Assembly: GCA_013388545.1 (NCBI GenBank)
Contig: JACAFB010000047.1
Coordinates: 118,704-182,703, forward strand
Source: Ignavibacteriaceae bacterium
Lineage (GTDB): Bacteria > Bacteroidota > Ignavibacteria > Ignavibacteriales > Ignavibacteriaceae
Reading direction: 5' to 3'
DNA length: 64,000 nt
Made by a program: the position numbers and the translations under genes
Shown here: positions 1-11,453 of the stretch, piece after piece
Numbering within the stretch: position 1 is the first letter of the stretch
Layout: each line of letters begins with the position of its first letter
The notes under the pieces: generated by a model
Told to the model about the DNA's origin: nothing
Seen by the model: only the letters and a program-made list of their open reading frames with translations
The model's database searches: none

Positions 1-1125
1 AGATTCCGGGTTTACTTCGATTCGTGGAGTCTGATCTTTGAGCCAGTAAATAGTATCCTTATATGAAAATCGAATACCAACCTCATAATCTCGCAAAGCC
101 ATGAAAGGATGTATCCAGATTTCATCAATGCCTGCCTTCTCTTTTCCAGTCACAAGTATCCTTTGTCCGGCAACGTCGAAGAAATTATCTGAGGCATGCC
201 TGAAATGCAGATTAAAAGGTTTCCGATTTATTGACCAGGTTTCGGATGCGGAAATTTCAATTTGTTGTGAAGAAAATTTTTTTTCAAGAACTTTTGGTGA
301 ATGATAAGTCCAGAAATTTGTTTGTTCGTTAAATTTAATTCCAGCGAGATAGCGGATGCAATTATTTGTGAATAATTCAAGATGAAGCCTGTTAAAATTC
401 TTTTGATCATAAATAGTATATGCTCCGACCGCTAAGATCTTTCCTTTACCCAAATCATAATCAATAACCAATCTGGAATTTTCTTTTAGATGAATGTATG
501 ACCAATCAACAGCAGCAACTTTTCCATTTTGCGGAAGTGATTCATCAAAAAATCCAATTTGACGACTAATCTGATCATAAGCAGGAGCCCAAATGTAAGC
601 GCCGCCATTCAATCCTGAAAAAATCGGATGTGAACGATAGGAGTGTAAGCCAAGTTTCCTGCCATAACCCTCATCAATTGCTTTAACATAGCGGACAGTT
701 GGAATTTCAATCTCCACCCCCAGCAAATTAATATATCGTAAAGCGTCAAGTGTTAATAGTAATCCGCCTCCATTAGAAACAAAATTTTTTAAGGCTGCAA
801 CAATCTTATCATTCTTTTCAACAGACAAAAAATCACTCGAGTCAGGTCGGTGAATCCAGATAACATCAAAACCGGAAAGCAAATCAGAATCTTTTAGTAA
901 TTGATTAAAATCAATCAGTTCGGTTGAAAAATCTGAATTAGCTTTCAAAAAATTAATTGCGGCATTCAATTCAGACACAGATAAATTGACCCTGTCAACA
1001 GTCAGAAATCCGATTCGAATAGTAGATGATTTTGATTGAGAAGAGATAGTAAAAGAGATGAGAGTAATAAGAAAGCCTGCCCGGATAAATACTCGAAGCA
1101 GATGTCTGTAGTTAATAAAATTCAT
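1..1125 (-). CDS. Secreted ThuA/DUF4350-like (glutamine-amidotransferase-like fold) protein, C-terminus truncated by window edge
   Basis: Minus-strand frame open from ATG at 1125 (MNFINYRHLLRVFIRAGFLITLISFTISSQSKSSTIRIGFLTVDRVNLSVSELNAAINFL...GFDVIWIHRPDSSDFL...FVSNGGGLLLTLDA) to the window start; absent from the ORF track because it runs off the edge. Confidence 0.6.
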   Translation of the reverse strand, partial: MNFINYRHLLRVFIRAGFLITLISFTISSQSKSSTIRIGFLTVDRVNLSVSELNAAINFLKANSDFSTELIDFNQLLKDSDLLSGFDVIWIHRPDSSDFLSVEKNDKIVAALKNFVSNGGGLLLTLDALRYINLLGVEIEIPTVRYVKAIDEGYGRKLGLHSYRSHPIFSGLNGGAYIWAPAYDQISRQIGFFDESLPQNGKVAAVDWSYIHLKENSRLVIDYDLGKGKILAVGAYTIYDQKNFNRLHLELFTNNCIRYLAGIKFNEQTNFWTYHSPKVLEKKFSSQQIEISASETWSINRKPFNLHFRHASDNFFDVAGQRILVTGKEKAGIDEIWIHPFMALRDYEVGIRFSYKDTIYWLKDQTPRIEVNPES

Positions 1126-1218
1126 AATCTGTTAGTAATAAGAATTTATAACAGAGCTAATTATTCTAAACCTGAATGAGGTTAAAAATCTAATTATTTA
1201 AAGACTTCAGATTATAAA

Positions 1219-2637
<1,419 letters not shown>

Positions 2638-2679
2638 TCAGTTTCCTATTCGATTTGATTAGTTAAGAATTAAGATGGT

Positions 2680-3534
2680 TTATGTACGAGCCTCTTCAAA
2701 AGCTTTATCGATGTGACACTGAAAGCTGTGATAAGAAGTCTCTTCCATTTCTTTGTAAGTTTTATTTCTTCTCTCAAGAGTTGCAAAATCAACTTTATGT
2801 GCATCGAATTCAGGCCCATCGACGCAGACAAATACGGTTTTATTGTCCACAGTAGCTCTGCAGCCTCCACACATTCCTGTACCATCAACCATTATTGGGT
2901 TTAGGCTCACAACTGTTTTGATTCCATAAGGTCTTGTAGTTTCAGCAACTGCTTTCATCATTGGAATTGGTCCAATTGCTAATACAAAATCAATCTTTCG
3001 ACCTGAATCAATCAATTCTTTTAGCTTAGCAGTGACAAATCCTTTAAAGCCATATGAACCATCATCTGTAGTTGGATAAACCTCATCACAAACTTTTTTC
3101 ATTTCATCTTCCAGAATTACAAATTCTTTTGTTCGTCCGCCGATAATGGCAATTGTATAATTTCCCGCATCTTTAAGAGCAACAGCAGTCGGAAACGCAA
3201 TTGCTGTTCCTACTCCACCGCCAATACTTACAGCAGTTCCAAAATTTTCAATGTGAGAAGCTTTACCCAATGGTCCAACAACATCCGTTATATAAGAACC
3301 AGTAGTAAGTTGGTTTAGCTCATTAGTGGTTTTACCCACACCTTGAACAATTATGGTAATTGTGCCAAGCTCCTTATCTGAATCGGCAATCGTTAATGGA
3401 ATTCGTTCACCATTTTCGTTAATTCTAATGATAACAAACTGCCCTGCTTTTCTTTTTTGTGCGATCTTTGGAGCTTTGATAATGAATTTTTTTACGGATG
3501 GGGCTATAAATTCAGCTTTAATGATTTCGTACAT
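2680..3534 (-). CDS. nfnA: Sulfide/dihydroorotate dehydrogenase-type FAD/NAD-binding subunit, NfnA-like
   Basis: Ferredoxin reductase-like fold; C-terminal 2Fe-2S region DGTGMCGGCRATV...FVCVDGPEFDAHKVDF; directly upstream of nfnB. Confidence 0.82.
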   Translation of the reverse strand: MYEIIKAEFIAPSVKKFIIKAPKIAQKRKAGQFVIIRINENGERIPLTIADSDKELGTITIIVQGVGKTTNELNQLTTGSYITDVVGPLGKASHIENFGTAVSIGGGVGTAIAFPTAVALKDAGNYTIAIIGGRTKEFVILEDEMKKVCDEVYPTTDDGSYGFKGFVTAKLKELIDSGRKIDFVLAIGPIPMMKAVAETTRPYGIKTVVSLNPIMVDGTGMCGGCRATVDNKTVFVCVDGPEFDAHKVDFATLERRNKTYKEMEETSYHSFQCHIDKAFEEART

Positions 3535-3784
3535 TGAATTTCCGTACTAATTATAAAAAAATGATTGATTCAAACAACTTTAATTTTACTTCCTAAACTT
3601 ATCAATTTTTTATGTGAGTATTAACCTTTATACTTTATTTTTTTTGAGTTAGATACATTTATTTGCTACTTTAGGAAAGTATAAGAATCAATACTTTTCT
3701 ATTATGAACGCTGAGGGTATTTTTTTCAATTATTTAATCAATCAATCTTTTCTCTAAAATTATTTTGGGAAATACTTATTTGGA

Positions 3785-5092
3785 ATGAAGCTTCATACAA
3801 AAATTTTTATTGGCTTATTCTTTGGGGCGGCTCTGGGTTTACTGGCAAATTTTTTTATTTCTGACAAATCAACTATTGAATGGATCGTCAATAATATTTC
3901 TTATCCAATAGGTCAGATCTTTTTGAGATTGATTTTTATGGTTGTCATTCCCCTGATTTTTGTAGCAATCGTCCTGGGAATTTCGGACTTCAGAGATATT
4001 AAAAAAATTGGACGTATTGGAATTAAAGCTTTACTTTTTACTTTCTTCATTACTTTGCTGTCAGTGCTAATCGGAATAGAAATGGTTAACATTTTTCAGC
4101 CAGGTTTGAATATTGCTGAGACTGAAAGAGCTGCTGTGATTCAGTCATTGTCAGGAAATCAGTCTGTTACGGGAATAATAACAACTGCAAAAGAATCAAA
4201 AAGCTTTGTGCAGATTCTGGTTGATTTGATTCCACGCAATCCATTTGCAGAAATAGTTTTTGCTTTTGATCCGAATTACAGGGGCGGAGGATTGCTGGCA
4301 CTTATGTTCTTTGCTTGTATTTTCGGTGTGGCAATGGCGCTTGTTGATTCAAAGAAAGTGCAGGCGTTGACATCAACATTTCAAGGTATATATGATGTCC
4401 TGATGAAAATAATTGATTTTGCTATGAAGATCGCGCCTATCGGTGTAGCTGCATTGATTTTTTCTTCAACCTCTCAACTTGGATTTCAAGTTATCGCTTT
4501 GCTCCTGCAATATGTACTTGTTGTTTTAGGGGCACTTATAATTCACATAGTTTTAACCTACGGATTTATTATTAAATATTTTATAAAGAAAAATCCACTT
4601 CATTTTTTCAAGTTAATCTCTGAAGTCATTATTACTGCTTTTTCAACCAGCTCGTCAAATGCTACTTTGCCAACATCAATAAGGGTCTCGATTGAAGAAC
4701 TTAAAATTGATAAAGACGTGAGTAATTTTGTATTAACTGTCGGCTCAACAGCCAATCAGAACGGAACTGCGCTTTACGAAGGAATTACAGTTCTATTTCT
4801 TGCACAGTTCTACGGTATTGATTTGACAATATCTCAACAACTAGTGGTTGTATTACTTTCAATTTTAGCGGGAATTGGTACTGCAGGAGTACCAGGCGGA
4901 TCATTACCATTAGTTGTTATAGTCCTTCAAACCGTTGGGATCCCAATTGAAGGAATAGGAATTATTCTTGGTGTTGACAGAATCTTAGATATGTCCAGAA
5001 CTGTTGTTAATGTTACCGGAGATATAATACTGGCAGCCTGGATTGACGAGAGTGAGAAAAAGAACTCATTGGGTTTAGCAAACCTAAATTAA
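3785..5092 (+). CDS. Dicarboxylate/amino acid:cation symporter (DAACS family)
   Basis: Motifs STSSSNATLPTS, GSTANQNGTALYEG, GTAGVPGGSLPLVVIVL, GVDRILDMSRTVVNVTGD. Confidence 0.92.
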   Translation: MKLHTKIFIGLFFGAALGLLANFFISDKSTIEWIVNNISYPIGQIFLRLIFMVVIPLIFVAIVLGISDFRDIKKIGRIGIKALLFTFFITLLSVLIGIEMVNIFQPGLNIAETERAAVIQSLSGNQSVTGIITTAKESKSFVQILVDLIPRNPFAEIVFAFDPNYRGGGLLALMFFACIFGVAMALVDSKKVQALTSTFQGIYDVLMKIIDFAMKIAPIGVAALIFSSTSQLGFQVIALLLQYVLVVLGALIIHIVLTYGFIIKYFIKKNPLHFFKLISEVIITAFSTSSSNATLPTSIRVSIEELKIDKDVSNFVLTVGSTANQNGTALYEGITVLFLAQFYGIDLTISQQLVVVLLSILAGIGTAGVPGGSLPLVVIVLQTVGIPIEGIGIILGVDRILDMSRTVVNVTGDIILAAWIDESEKKNSLGLANLN

Positions 5093-5101
5093 GGTTCAAA
5101 T

Positions 5102-5161
5102 AAAAAAGCTAAGACTCAACTACGTAATCACTTATAAATAATAACTGAATCTTAGCTTTTA
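5102..5161. terminator. Bidirectional intrinsic terminator-like hairpin between convergent genes
   Basis: Inverted repeat AAGCTAAGAcTCA ... TGAaTCTTAGCTT (one mismatch) with flanking A/T tracts between convergent CDSs ending at 5092 and 5200. Confidence 0.55.
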
Positions 5162-5199
5162 ATAATAAAACTATCTGAATCGAACAAAATCTTGATTTT

Positions 5200-7587
5200 T
5201 TACTTTATTTCAGATCTCATACTATAAAAAGATCTCCAGGCGAAGACCATTCCTACTACAAAAAATACGAAGCCTACAATCGGAGCAGAGTGTCTGAATG
5301 ATTCTGAAATAGAAATTTCCATAGCTAACAGACCAAACAATGTTGTGAATTTAATAATGGGATTTAAAGCAACAGAGGAAGTATCTTTAAAGGGATCACC
5401 TACTGTGTCCCCAACAACTGTTGCGGCGTGAAGATCAGTTCCTTTTTCCTTTAAATCTACTTCAACTACCTTTTTTGCATTATCCCATGCACCGCCGGCA
5501 TTTGCCATAAAAACTGCCTGAAACAACCCAAATACAGCAATCGAAATCAAAAAACTTATAAAAAATGTGACAGGGGCTGTGGAATAGCCGGGAGCTGAGA
5601 ATAATGCAAATGCTAGTGCAAAACTGAATATAGTTATAAATATGTTCAACATTCCCTTTTGAGCATATTGAGTACAAATTTTAACAACCTCCTTGGATTT
5701 CTCAATTGATGCACTTTTACTTGCTGTTTCATCTAATTGAATATTTTTCTTTATATACTCAACAGCCCGATGTGCTCCGGTTGTTACTGCCTGAGTTGAG
5801 GCACCAGTGAACCAATAAATAACCGCACCGCCGACTATAATGCCCATACTTGCATACGGATTAAGCAGGCTTAAAATAGATGCCGGATCAATTCCTAATG
5901 TTTGTTTTAATAGTAGAATTATCGAAAAGATCATAGCTGTAGCACCAACAACGGCTGTACCGATTAATACTGGCTTAGCCGTAGCTTTGAAGGTATTTCC
6001 TGCGCTATCATTTGCTTCAAGGTAATGTTTTGCTTTTTCGAAATCGGGTTTAAAGCCGTAATCTTTTTCAATCTCTTTATCAATTCCTTTTATTTCCTCA
6101 ATGAGTGATAATTCATAAATTGATTGGGCATTATCTGTTACCGGGCCATAACTGTCTACAGCAATTGTAATTGGTCCCATTCCCAGAAAACCAAAAGCAA
6201 CCAATCCAAATGCAAAAATTGATGGGTAAGCAATAAAGTCAGCCAAAGTGCCTGCACTTGAGACGTAAGCGACAAACATTAATCCGGCAAATACCAGCCC
6301 CATCCAAAATGCGCTGAAATTTCCAGCCACGAAACCGGATAAAATTGTTAGCGAAGCACCCCCCTCTCTTGAAGAGGAAATGATTTCTCTTACATGTTTA
6401 GATTTTGTGCTTGTAAATACTTTTGTGAATTCAGGGATAAGAGCTGCACCTAGTGTTCCGCAGCTTATTACGGTTGAAAGAGTAATCCAAAGATTGTTTG
6501 GCAGATGACCGATCAGTAAATAACTAAGAACATATGTTACAGCAATAGAAAGTATTGAGGTTATCCAAACAAGCATTGTTAAAGGCACCTCAAAGTCCAG
6601 TTCATCTTTCTTAGAATAGCGTAAATGAGTAATTCCTTTGTTTATAAAAAATGAGCCTATGGAAGTAATAATCATCATAATTCTCATCGCAAATATCCAG
6701 GTAAGAAATTCTTTCTGATATGTAACCTCTGTTACTGCAAGAACAATTAAACTAATCAAAGCAACACCCGTTACACCATATGTCTCAAATCCATCTGCGG
6801 TAGGCCCAATGCTATCGCCTGCGTTGTCACCGGTGCAATCTGCAATTACTCCGGGATTTCTTGGATCGTCTTCTTTAATTTTGAAGACTATTTTCATCAG
6901 GTCAGAACCGATATCGGCAATCTTTGTAAATATTCCTCCTGCGATTCTTAATGCGCTCGCTCCTAATGATTCACCTATTGCAAATCCGATAAAACAAGCA
7001 CCTGCAAATTCCCTGGGAATAAAGAGAAGTATAATTAACATCATTATCAGTTCAACGCAAATAAGCATTACTCCAATGCTCATTCCTGATTCCAGAGGTA
7101 TAAAAGATAATTTAATCGGCTTTCCTTCGAGAGAAGCAAATGCCATTCTGCTGTTTGCAAGTGTATTCATTCTAATACCGAACCAAGCAACGCTGTAAGA
7201 TCCCAGGATACCAACTATAGTCCAGGTTAGAATTAACAAAACACCGCCGAAACTATTATGAGTTATAAATCCGAAATAAAAAACTATACAAGCTGCCAGA
7301 AAAACAAAGAGGAGCATTAAAAACTTTCCCTGCTGTACAAGATAAGTTTTACAGGTTTCAAAAATTATCTGGGCAATGTCCAGCATTGACTGATGTGCCT
7401 TCAACTTTTTTACTTTGAAAAATTGATAAAGACCAAAAAGAACACCTAAAACACAAACGCCTATACCAACCATTAAAATCATCTGCTGATTCTCTTCAAG
7501 CATAGGAATGTTTAAGTTAGCTTCCCCTGCAATTAAAAGGTCGCTGACAAAAATTGATGGGAGAATTGATAGTAAGAACTTTTTCAT
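5200..7587 (-). CDS. hppA: Membrane-bound (ion-translocating) inorganic pyrophosphatase
   Basis: Motifs FKIKEDDPRNPGVIADCTGDNAGDSIGPTADGFETYG, DSYGPVTDNAQSI, and C-terminal GGAWDNAKK...GDTVGDPFKDTSSVALNPIIK. Confidence 0.95.
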   Translation of the reverse strand: MKKFLLSILPSIFVSDLLIAGEANLNIPMLEENQQMILMVGIGVCVLGVLFGLYQFFKVKKLKAHQSMLDIAQIIFETCKTYLVQQGKFLMLLFVFLAACIVFYFGFITHNSFGGVLLILTWTIVGILGSYSVAWFGIRMNTLANSRMAFASLEGKPIKLSFIPLESGMSIGVMLICVELIMMLIILLFIPREFAGACFIGFAIGESLGASALRIAGGIFTKIADIGSDLMKIVFKIKEDDPRNPGVIADCTGDNAGDSIGPTADGFETYGVTGVALISLIVLAVTEVTYQKEFLTWIFAMRIMMIITSIGSFFINKGITHLRYSKKDELDFEVPLTMLVWITSILSIAVTYVLSYLLIGHLPNNLWITLSTVISCGTLGAALIPEFTKVFTSTKSKHVREIISSSREGGASLTILSGFVAGNFSAFWMGLVFAGLMFVAYVSSAGTLADFIAYPSIFAFGLVAFGFLGMGPITIAVDSYGPVTDNAQSIYELSLIEEIKGIDKEIEKDYGFKPDFEKAKHYLEANDSAGNTFKATAKPVLIGTAVVGATAMIFSIILLLKQTLGIDPASILSLLNPYASMGIIVGGAVIYWFTGASTQAVTTGAHRAVEYIKKNIQLDETASKSASIEKSKEVVKICTQYAQKGMLNIFITIFSFALAFALFSAPGYSTAPVTFFISFLISIAVFGLFQAVFMANAGGAWDNAKKVVEVDLKEKGTDLHAATVVGDTVGDPFKDTSSVALNPIIKFTTLFGLLAMEISISESFRHSAPIVGFVFFVVGMVFAWRSFYSMRSEIK

Positions 7588-7771
7588 AACTTTTCTCTTG
7601 TTTTGAAATTAGATTATTAGCTGATTAAATATTTAAGGCTCAGTAAAATTCAAAATAAATTACTAAAATTTGCCAACTGAATATCTTAATCACATCGGGT
7701 AGCTGATCTTGTTAAAATTTACACGTGCGTAATCGGATTGCAACGTGCAGAATTGTTTTAATTCTGCAGAG

Positions 7772-7858
7772 CGGAGAGAGTGGGATTCGAACCCACGGTA
7801 CCCTTACAGATACACACGCTCTCCAGGCGTGCCAGTTCAACCACTCCTGCATCTCTCC
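7772..7858 (-). tRNA. tRNA-Ser (anticodon GGA)
   Basis: Reverse complement GGAGAGATGCAGGAGTGGTTGAACTGGCACGCCTGGAGAGCGTG...GTGGGTTCGAATCCCACTCTCTCCG folds as a class II tRNA with long variable arm; anticodon loop CTGGAGA. Confidence 0.95.
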
Positions 7859-7885
7859 TTTATTTGATACAAATATAATTATTTC

Positions 7886-7914
7886 AAATACCTTAGCAAA
7901 ATAATGTATATTTG
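7886..7914 (+). promoter_or_regulatory. Putative Bacteroidota-type promoter (-7 TATATTTG)
   Basis: TATATTTG at 7907-7914 matches the TAnnTTTG consensus; weak -33 element; upstream of the ZIP gene. Confidence 0.35.
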
Positions 7915-7957
7915 CGGTAACTGTATCTTATAATGCCTAATATCATCCTAAAAATTT

Positions 7958-8710
7958 ATGGATCTTCTTACTTTAGTTTATTCATTGATTGCGCTTTTAA
8001 CAGCACTGCTCGGGGCTTTGATGACTTTTCTGATAAAGCTAAATCACTATAGATTATGCTCACTTATTTCTTTCTCCGCAGGATCTTTAATTGCCGCTTC
8101 TTTTCTGAATTTATTACCTGAATCCTACAATTCGATCGGGCCAGTTGAACTTACATTAAGCGTTGCTTCGGGATATCTGATTTTTTTCTTCATAAATAAA
8201 TACTATTCGCACGTTTGTCCTGCATGTTCAGCTTCTCATTTCGATGAAAAGACTACAAAAAAATTCTCCGAAATTTTTCTTACTTTATTTACTGCATTAG
8301 CTTTTCACTCGTTTTTAGATGGAATTGCAATTGCTGCCGGGGAAGTGCATTCTCACAATCAAAACAGCTCAATTTTCCTGGCTATTAGCATTCATAAATT
8401 TCCTGAAGGACTTGCTTTAGCAGCGCTAATGCTTGGAGCATCATATTCAAAGCTTAAAATTTTTGTTTATGTATTTCTTGTAGAACTAACAACTGTTGTT
8501 GGTGCTTTTACAGGAAACTTTTTTTTAAGAACAGGAATTCCAGAAACATTGATGGGAATTCTGCTTGCTCACATTGCCGGAGGATTTATTTTTCTGGCGT
8601 TACATGCGGTGTTGGGTGAGATGCTCAAAAATCATAAAAAGCTTGTAATCTTTTCTATGCTTTCAGGTTTCATGTTGATATTTTTGGCTAGTGTTCTTTT
8701 AAATATTTAG
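7958..8710 (+). CDS. ZIP family metal transporter
   Basis: Polytopic protein with HSFLDGIAIAAG and HKFPEGLALAALM motifs typical of ZIP TM4/TM5. Confidence 0.88.
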   Translation: MDLLTLVYSLIALLTALLGALMTFLIKLNHYRLCSLISFSAGSLIAASFLNLLPESYNSIGPVELTLSVASGYLIFFFINKYYSHVCPACSASHFDEKTTKKFSEIFLTLFTALAFHSFLDGIAIAAGEVHSHNQNSSIFLAISIHKFPEGLALAALMLGASYSKLKIFVYVFLVELTTVVGAFTGNFFLRTGIPETLMGILLAHIAGGFIFLALHAVLGEMLKNHKKLVIFSMLSGFMLIFLASVLLNI

Positions 8711-8711
8711 T

Positions 8712-8800
8712 GGAGAGATGCCGGAGTGGTTGAACGGGGCGGTCTCGAAAACCGTTATTCTGCTTACGTGGAATCGAGGGTTCGAATCCCTCTCTCTCCG
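8712..8800 (+). tRNA. tRNA-Ser (anticodon CGA)
   Basis: GGAGAGATGCCGGAGTGGTTGAACGGGGCGGTCTCGAAAACCGT...GAGGGTTCGAATCCCTCTCTCTCCG; class II tRNA; anticodon loop CTCGAAA. Confidence 0.95.
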
Positions 8801-8821
8801 CACTCTTATTTCAATAATTTC

Positions 8822-10219
8822 ATGGATAGCATCATGTTCGATTCAAAAACCTACACCCAAAGAAGAAGTTTATTAAAGCAACAAGTTGGCTCAGGAATAA
8901 TTTTATTTCCCGGTAACAAAGAAAGTGCAATGAATTATCCTGCTAATACATACAGGTTCCGTCAGGATAGCAACTTCCTTTATTTTTTTGGATTAGATTA
9001 TCCAGATTTAACCGCTGTTATCGATGTTGATAACAACAGGGACTTATTATTCGGAAATGACTTTTCTGTTGATGATATCGTCTGGATGGGCCCGCAAAAA
9101 TCAATCAGGGATAAAGCACTAGACTCAGGCATAAATGAATCATTTCCCAATTCCTACTTGAATCGATTCATTAAAAATGCAAAGAAACAGAAAAGAAAGA
9201 TTCATTATCTGCCGGTTTATCGCGGTGAAAATGCTATTGAATTAAGCGAACTGCTTGAAACAGATATTAAAAAAATAAATAACCGGGCCTCGGTTAAATT
9301 AATAGAATCGGTGATAGAACAGCGATCAATAAAAAGCCCCGGTGAAATTACTGAGATCGAATCTGCTCTTGAGATTAGTTACCAAATGCAGACTGCTGCA
9401 ATGAAATTAACCCAACCCGGTATGATAGAGCGCGATGTTGCCGGTGTAATTGAAGGCATAGCCTGCGCTTTAGGAAAAGGACTTTCTTTTCCTGTAATAT
9501 TTTCGGTTCACGGAGAAACCCTTCATAATCATCATCATGAAAATCTTATGCATGATGGTGATATTGTTGTTAACGACTCGGGTGCTGAATCATTTTTACA
9601 TTATGCTAGTGATATAACCAGAACCTTCCCTGTGAATGGCAGATTTACTACCAAACAAAAAGACATATACCAAATTGTACTCGATGCACAATTAAATTCA
9701 ATCCACAGTGTGAAGCCTGGAATTCGCTTTAAAGAAATTCATCTAATAGCAGCAAAAACAATTTTTGAAGGTTTAAAGAATTTAGGACTGGCAAAAGGCG
9801 ATACTGATGAAGCTGTAAAAGCCGGTGCGCATGCGCTTTTTTTTCCTCACGGTCTTGGGCACATGCTAGGACTTGATGTACATGATATGGAAGGCCTTGG
9901 TGAGGATTTTGTAGGCTATAGCAAAAAAATCAAGCGCAGTAAACAATTTGGGCTTTCTTATCTGAGATTAGCCAAAGAACTTAAATCTGGATATGTATTC
10001 ACAGTTGAACCCGGCATCTACTTCATTCCTGAACTGATCAGTTTATGGAAATCAAAGAAAAAATTTGTTGATTTTATTAATTACGATAAACTCGATGATT
10101 TCAAAAATTTTGGTGGGATCAGAATTGAAGACGATATATTGGTCACTGAAACATCTCACAGGACTCTGGGACGAGCGATACCCAAAACAATTGAAGAAAT
10201 AGAACAAGCCTGTCAATAA
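8822..10219 (+). CDS. Xaa-Pro aminopeptidase (aminopeptidase P family, M24B)
   Basis: AMP_N domain (RQDSNFLYFFGLDYPDLTAVID) and M24 metal-ligand motifs (NDSGAESFLHYASDITRTFPVNG, HGLGHMLGLDVHD, VFTVEPGIYF, GGIRIEDDILV). Start moved downstream of the tRNA (ATG 8822 or 8834). Confidence 0.9.
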   Translation: MDSIMFDSKTYTQRRSLLKQQVGSGIILFPGNKESAMNYPANTYRFRQDSNFLYFFGLDYPDLTAVIDVDNNRDLLFGNDFSVDDIVWMGPQKSIRDKALDSGINESFPNSYLNRFIKNAKKQKRKIHYLPVYRGENAIELSELLETDIKKINNRASVKLIESVIEQRSIKSPGEITEIESALEISYQMQTAAMKLTQPGMIERDVAGVIEGIACALGKGLSFPVIFSVHGETLHNHHHENLMHDGDIVVNDSGAESFLHYASDITRTFPVNGRFTTKQKDIYQIVLDAQLNSIHSVKPGIRFKEIHLIAAKTIFEGLKNLGLAKGDTDEAVKAGAHALFFPHGLGHMLGLDVHDMEGLGEDFVGYSKKIKRSKQFGLSYLRLAKELKSGYVFTVEPGIYFIPELISLWKSKKKFVDFINYDKLDDFKNFGGIRIEDDILVTETSHRTLGRAIPKTIEEIEQACQ

Positions 10220-10245
10220 TTAAATATCTTATCCATTTAAAATTA

Positions 10246-10272
10246 AAAGCCGCTCATTGAGCGGCTTTTTCA
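10246..10272. terminator. Intrinsic terminator, probably bidirectional
   Basis: AAAAGCCGCTCATTGAGCGGCTTTTT: perfect GC-rich stem, ATT-type loop, T tract, between convergent genes. Confidence 0.88.
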
Positions 10273-10286
10273 TTAAACAAATGCAA

Positions 10287-11417
10287 TTAATTTGAATTCA
10301 ATACTTCGATAGATGATTCAAGCAATTGTTTTGCATATTTGAAATTGTGCGAACCTTTACTCAAATCATGTTCAACAAAATAATAGTTGAACAGAGCACC
10401 AGCCAGAAATGCAGGAGCAATCCTAAGCGGGTTACTTGAACTTGCATTTACTAAACCAGTAGATGGATCGATCCAGTTTCTGTTAAGCAATAGTGTATGT
10501 AAGCTATCAAGCAAAGCTTCAACTTGTGTATGACTCTGGTTATAATCGATAGTGAAACCTGCCGATGGATGACAGCCGGTAATTGTACAACCATTTAACA
10601 AGTAAGTTGGATTGCCTGAAGTATTGAGATATTCAATATTCATTGTATGTCCACCGCCAATACCACCACCTGCAGTTGGATCAGCCATATGACAGATTGC
10701 GCAACCGTCAGCTTTGATAACTGAACTGGTTGTATGGAATGAACTTGTATAGGTGTAATTCTGGAATTCAAATCCGCCCACACCAGCTAACATTTGTCCC
10801 TGAACTCCGTAATGTGGATACCAACGATTTGTTGTAATTTTAATTGTATCAGTACTAGCTGTTTTTGAGGGATTTGGTTCCGGACTGATTGTCCTGGTTT
10901 TATGGCAGGAAACACAAAGATTACCTTTACCATAATCAAAAACATAATCCGCAACTCCGTCTACTGCAGAAATAATGGTAACCGGTGCAACAGTACGAAG
11001 TGAGAAGTCCGCATTTGAATGTGGTGAATGGCAGGCAAAGCATCCCGGAGGTGACCCGTTTACATGGGCTGTAACAGTCTGTCCTCTCAGACTTTGAAGG
11101 TAGCCCTCGGTTGTGTGACAATTTGAACAAGAGCTTGAGTTACGTTCAAAATCGCCCCCGATTGCGTGTTTTGAAAGATCCCATTGATACTTTCGTGCCC
11201 ATACATAATATGTTGTGTCATAATCGTAGTTATGACAATCGGCACAAACTATACCCTGTTTGAATCCATCCCAGTTAATATAGGAATCACCAGGATCACC
11301 TTTATCACCTTTATCACCTTTGGGCCCAGCCGGACCTTCGCATCCTACCAACAATGCTCCAAGCAGAGTTGCAGCGATAAGAATAGTGAGAAAGTATTTT
11401 ATATTATTCATATGCAC
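10287..11417 (-). CDS. Multiheme c-type cytochrome lipoprotein with N-terminal collagen-like GXY segment
   Basis: Lipobox-like LLVGC followed by EGPAGPKGDKGDKGDPGDS; heme sites CADCH, CSNCH, CFACH, CVSCH, CAICH plus CTITGCH (CX4CH). Confidence 0.88.
   Translation of the reverse strand: MHMNNIKYFLTILIAATLLGALLVGCEGPAGPKGDKGDKGDPGDSYINWDGFKQGIVCADCHNYDYDTTYYVWARKYQWDLSKHAIGGDFERNSSSCSNCHTTEGYLQSLRGQTVTAHVNGSPPGCFACHSPHSNADFSLRTVAPVTIISAVDGVADYVFDYGKGNLCVSCHKTRTISPEPNPSKTASTDTIKITTNRWYPHYGVQGQMLAGVGGFEFQNYTYTSSFHTTSSVIKADGCAICHMADPTAGGGIGGGHTMNIEYLNTSGNPTYLLNGCTITGCHPSAGFTIDYNQSHTQVEALLDSLHTLLLNRNWIDPSTGLVNASSSNPLRIAPAFLAGALFNYYFVEHDLSKGSHNFKYAKQLLESSIEVLNSN
11294..11320 (+). repeat. Short in-frame 9-bp tandem repeat encoding the collagen-like GDK triplets
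   Basis: tcaccttta tcaccttta tcaccttt-type repeats on + strand (encodes GDKGDKGD on - strand). Confidence 0.7.
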
Positions 11418-11453
11418 TCCATTTTTTTATGGGAAATTATGTTTTTTGTAGGA

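Noticed and set aside
8726-8821. N-terminal extension of the aminopeptidase ORF (MVERGGLENRYSAYVESRVRIPLSPHSYFNN)
   Set aside because: These codons are the translation of the tRNA-Ser(CGA) gene; the true start is ATG 8822 or 8834
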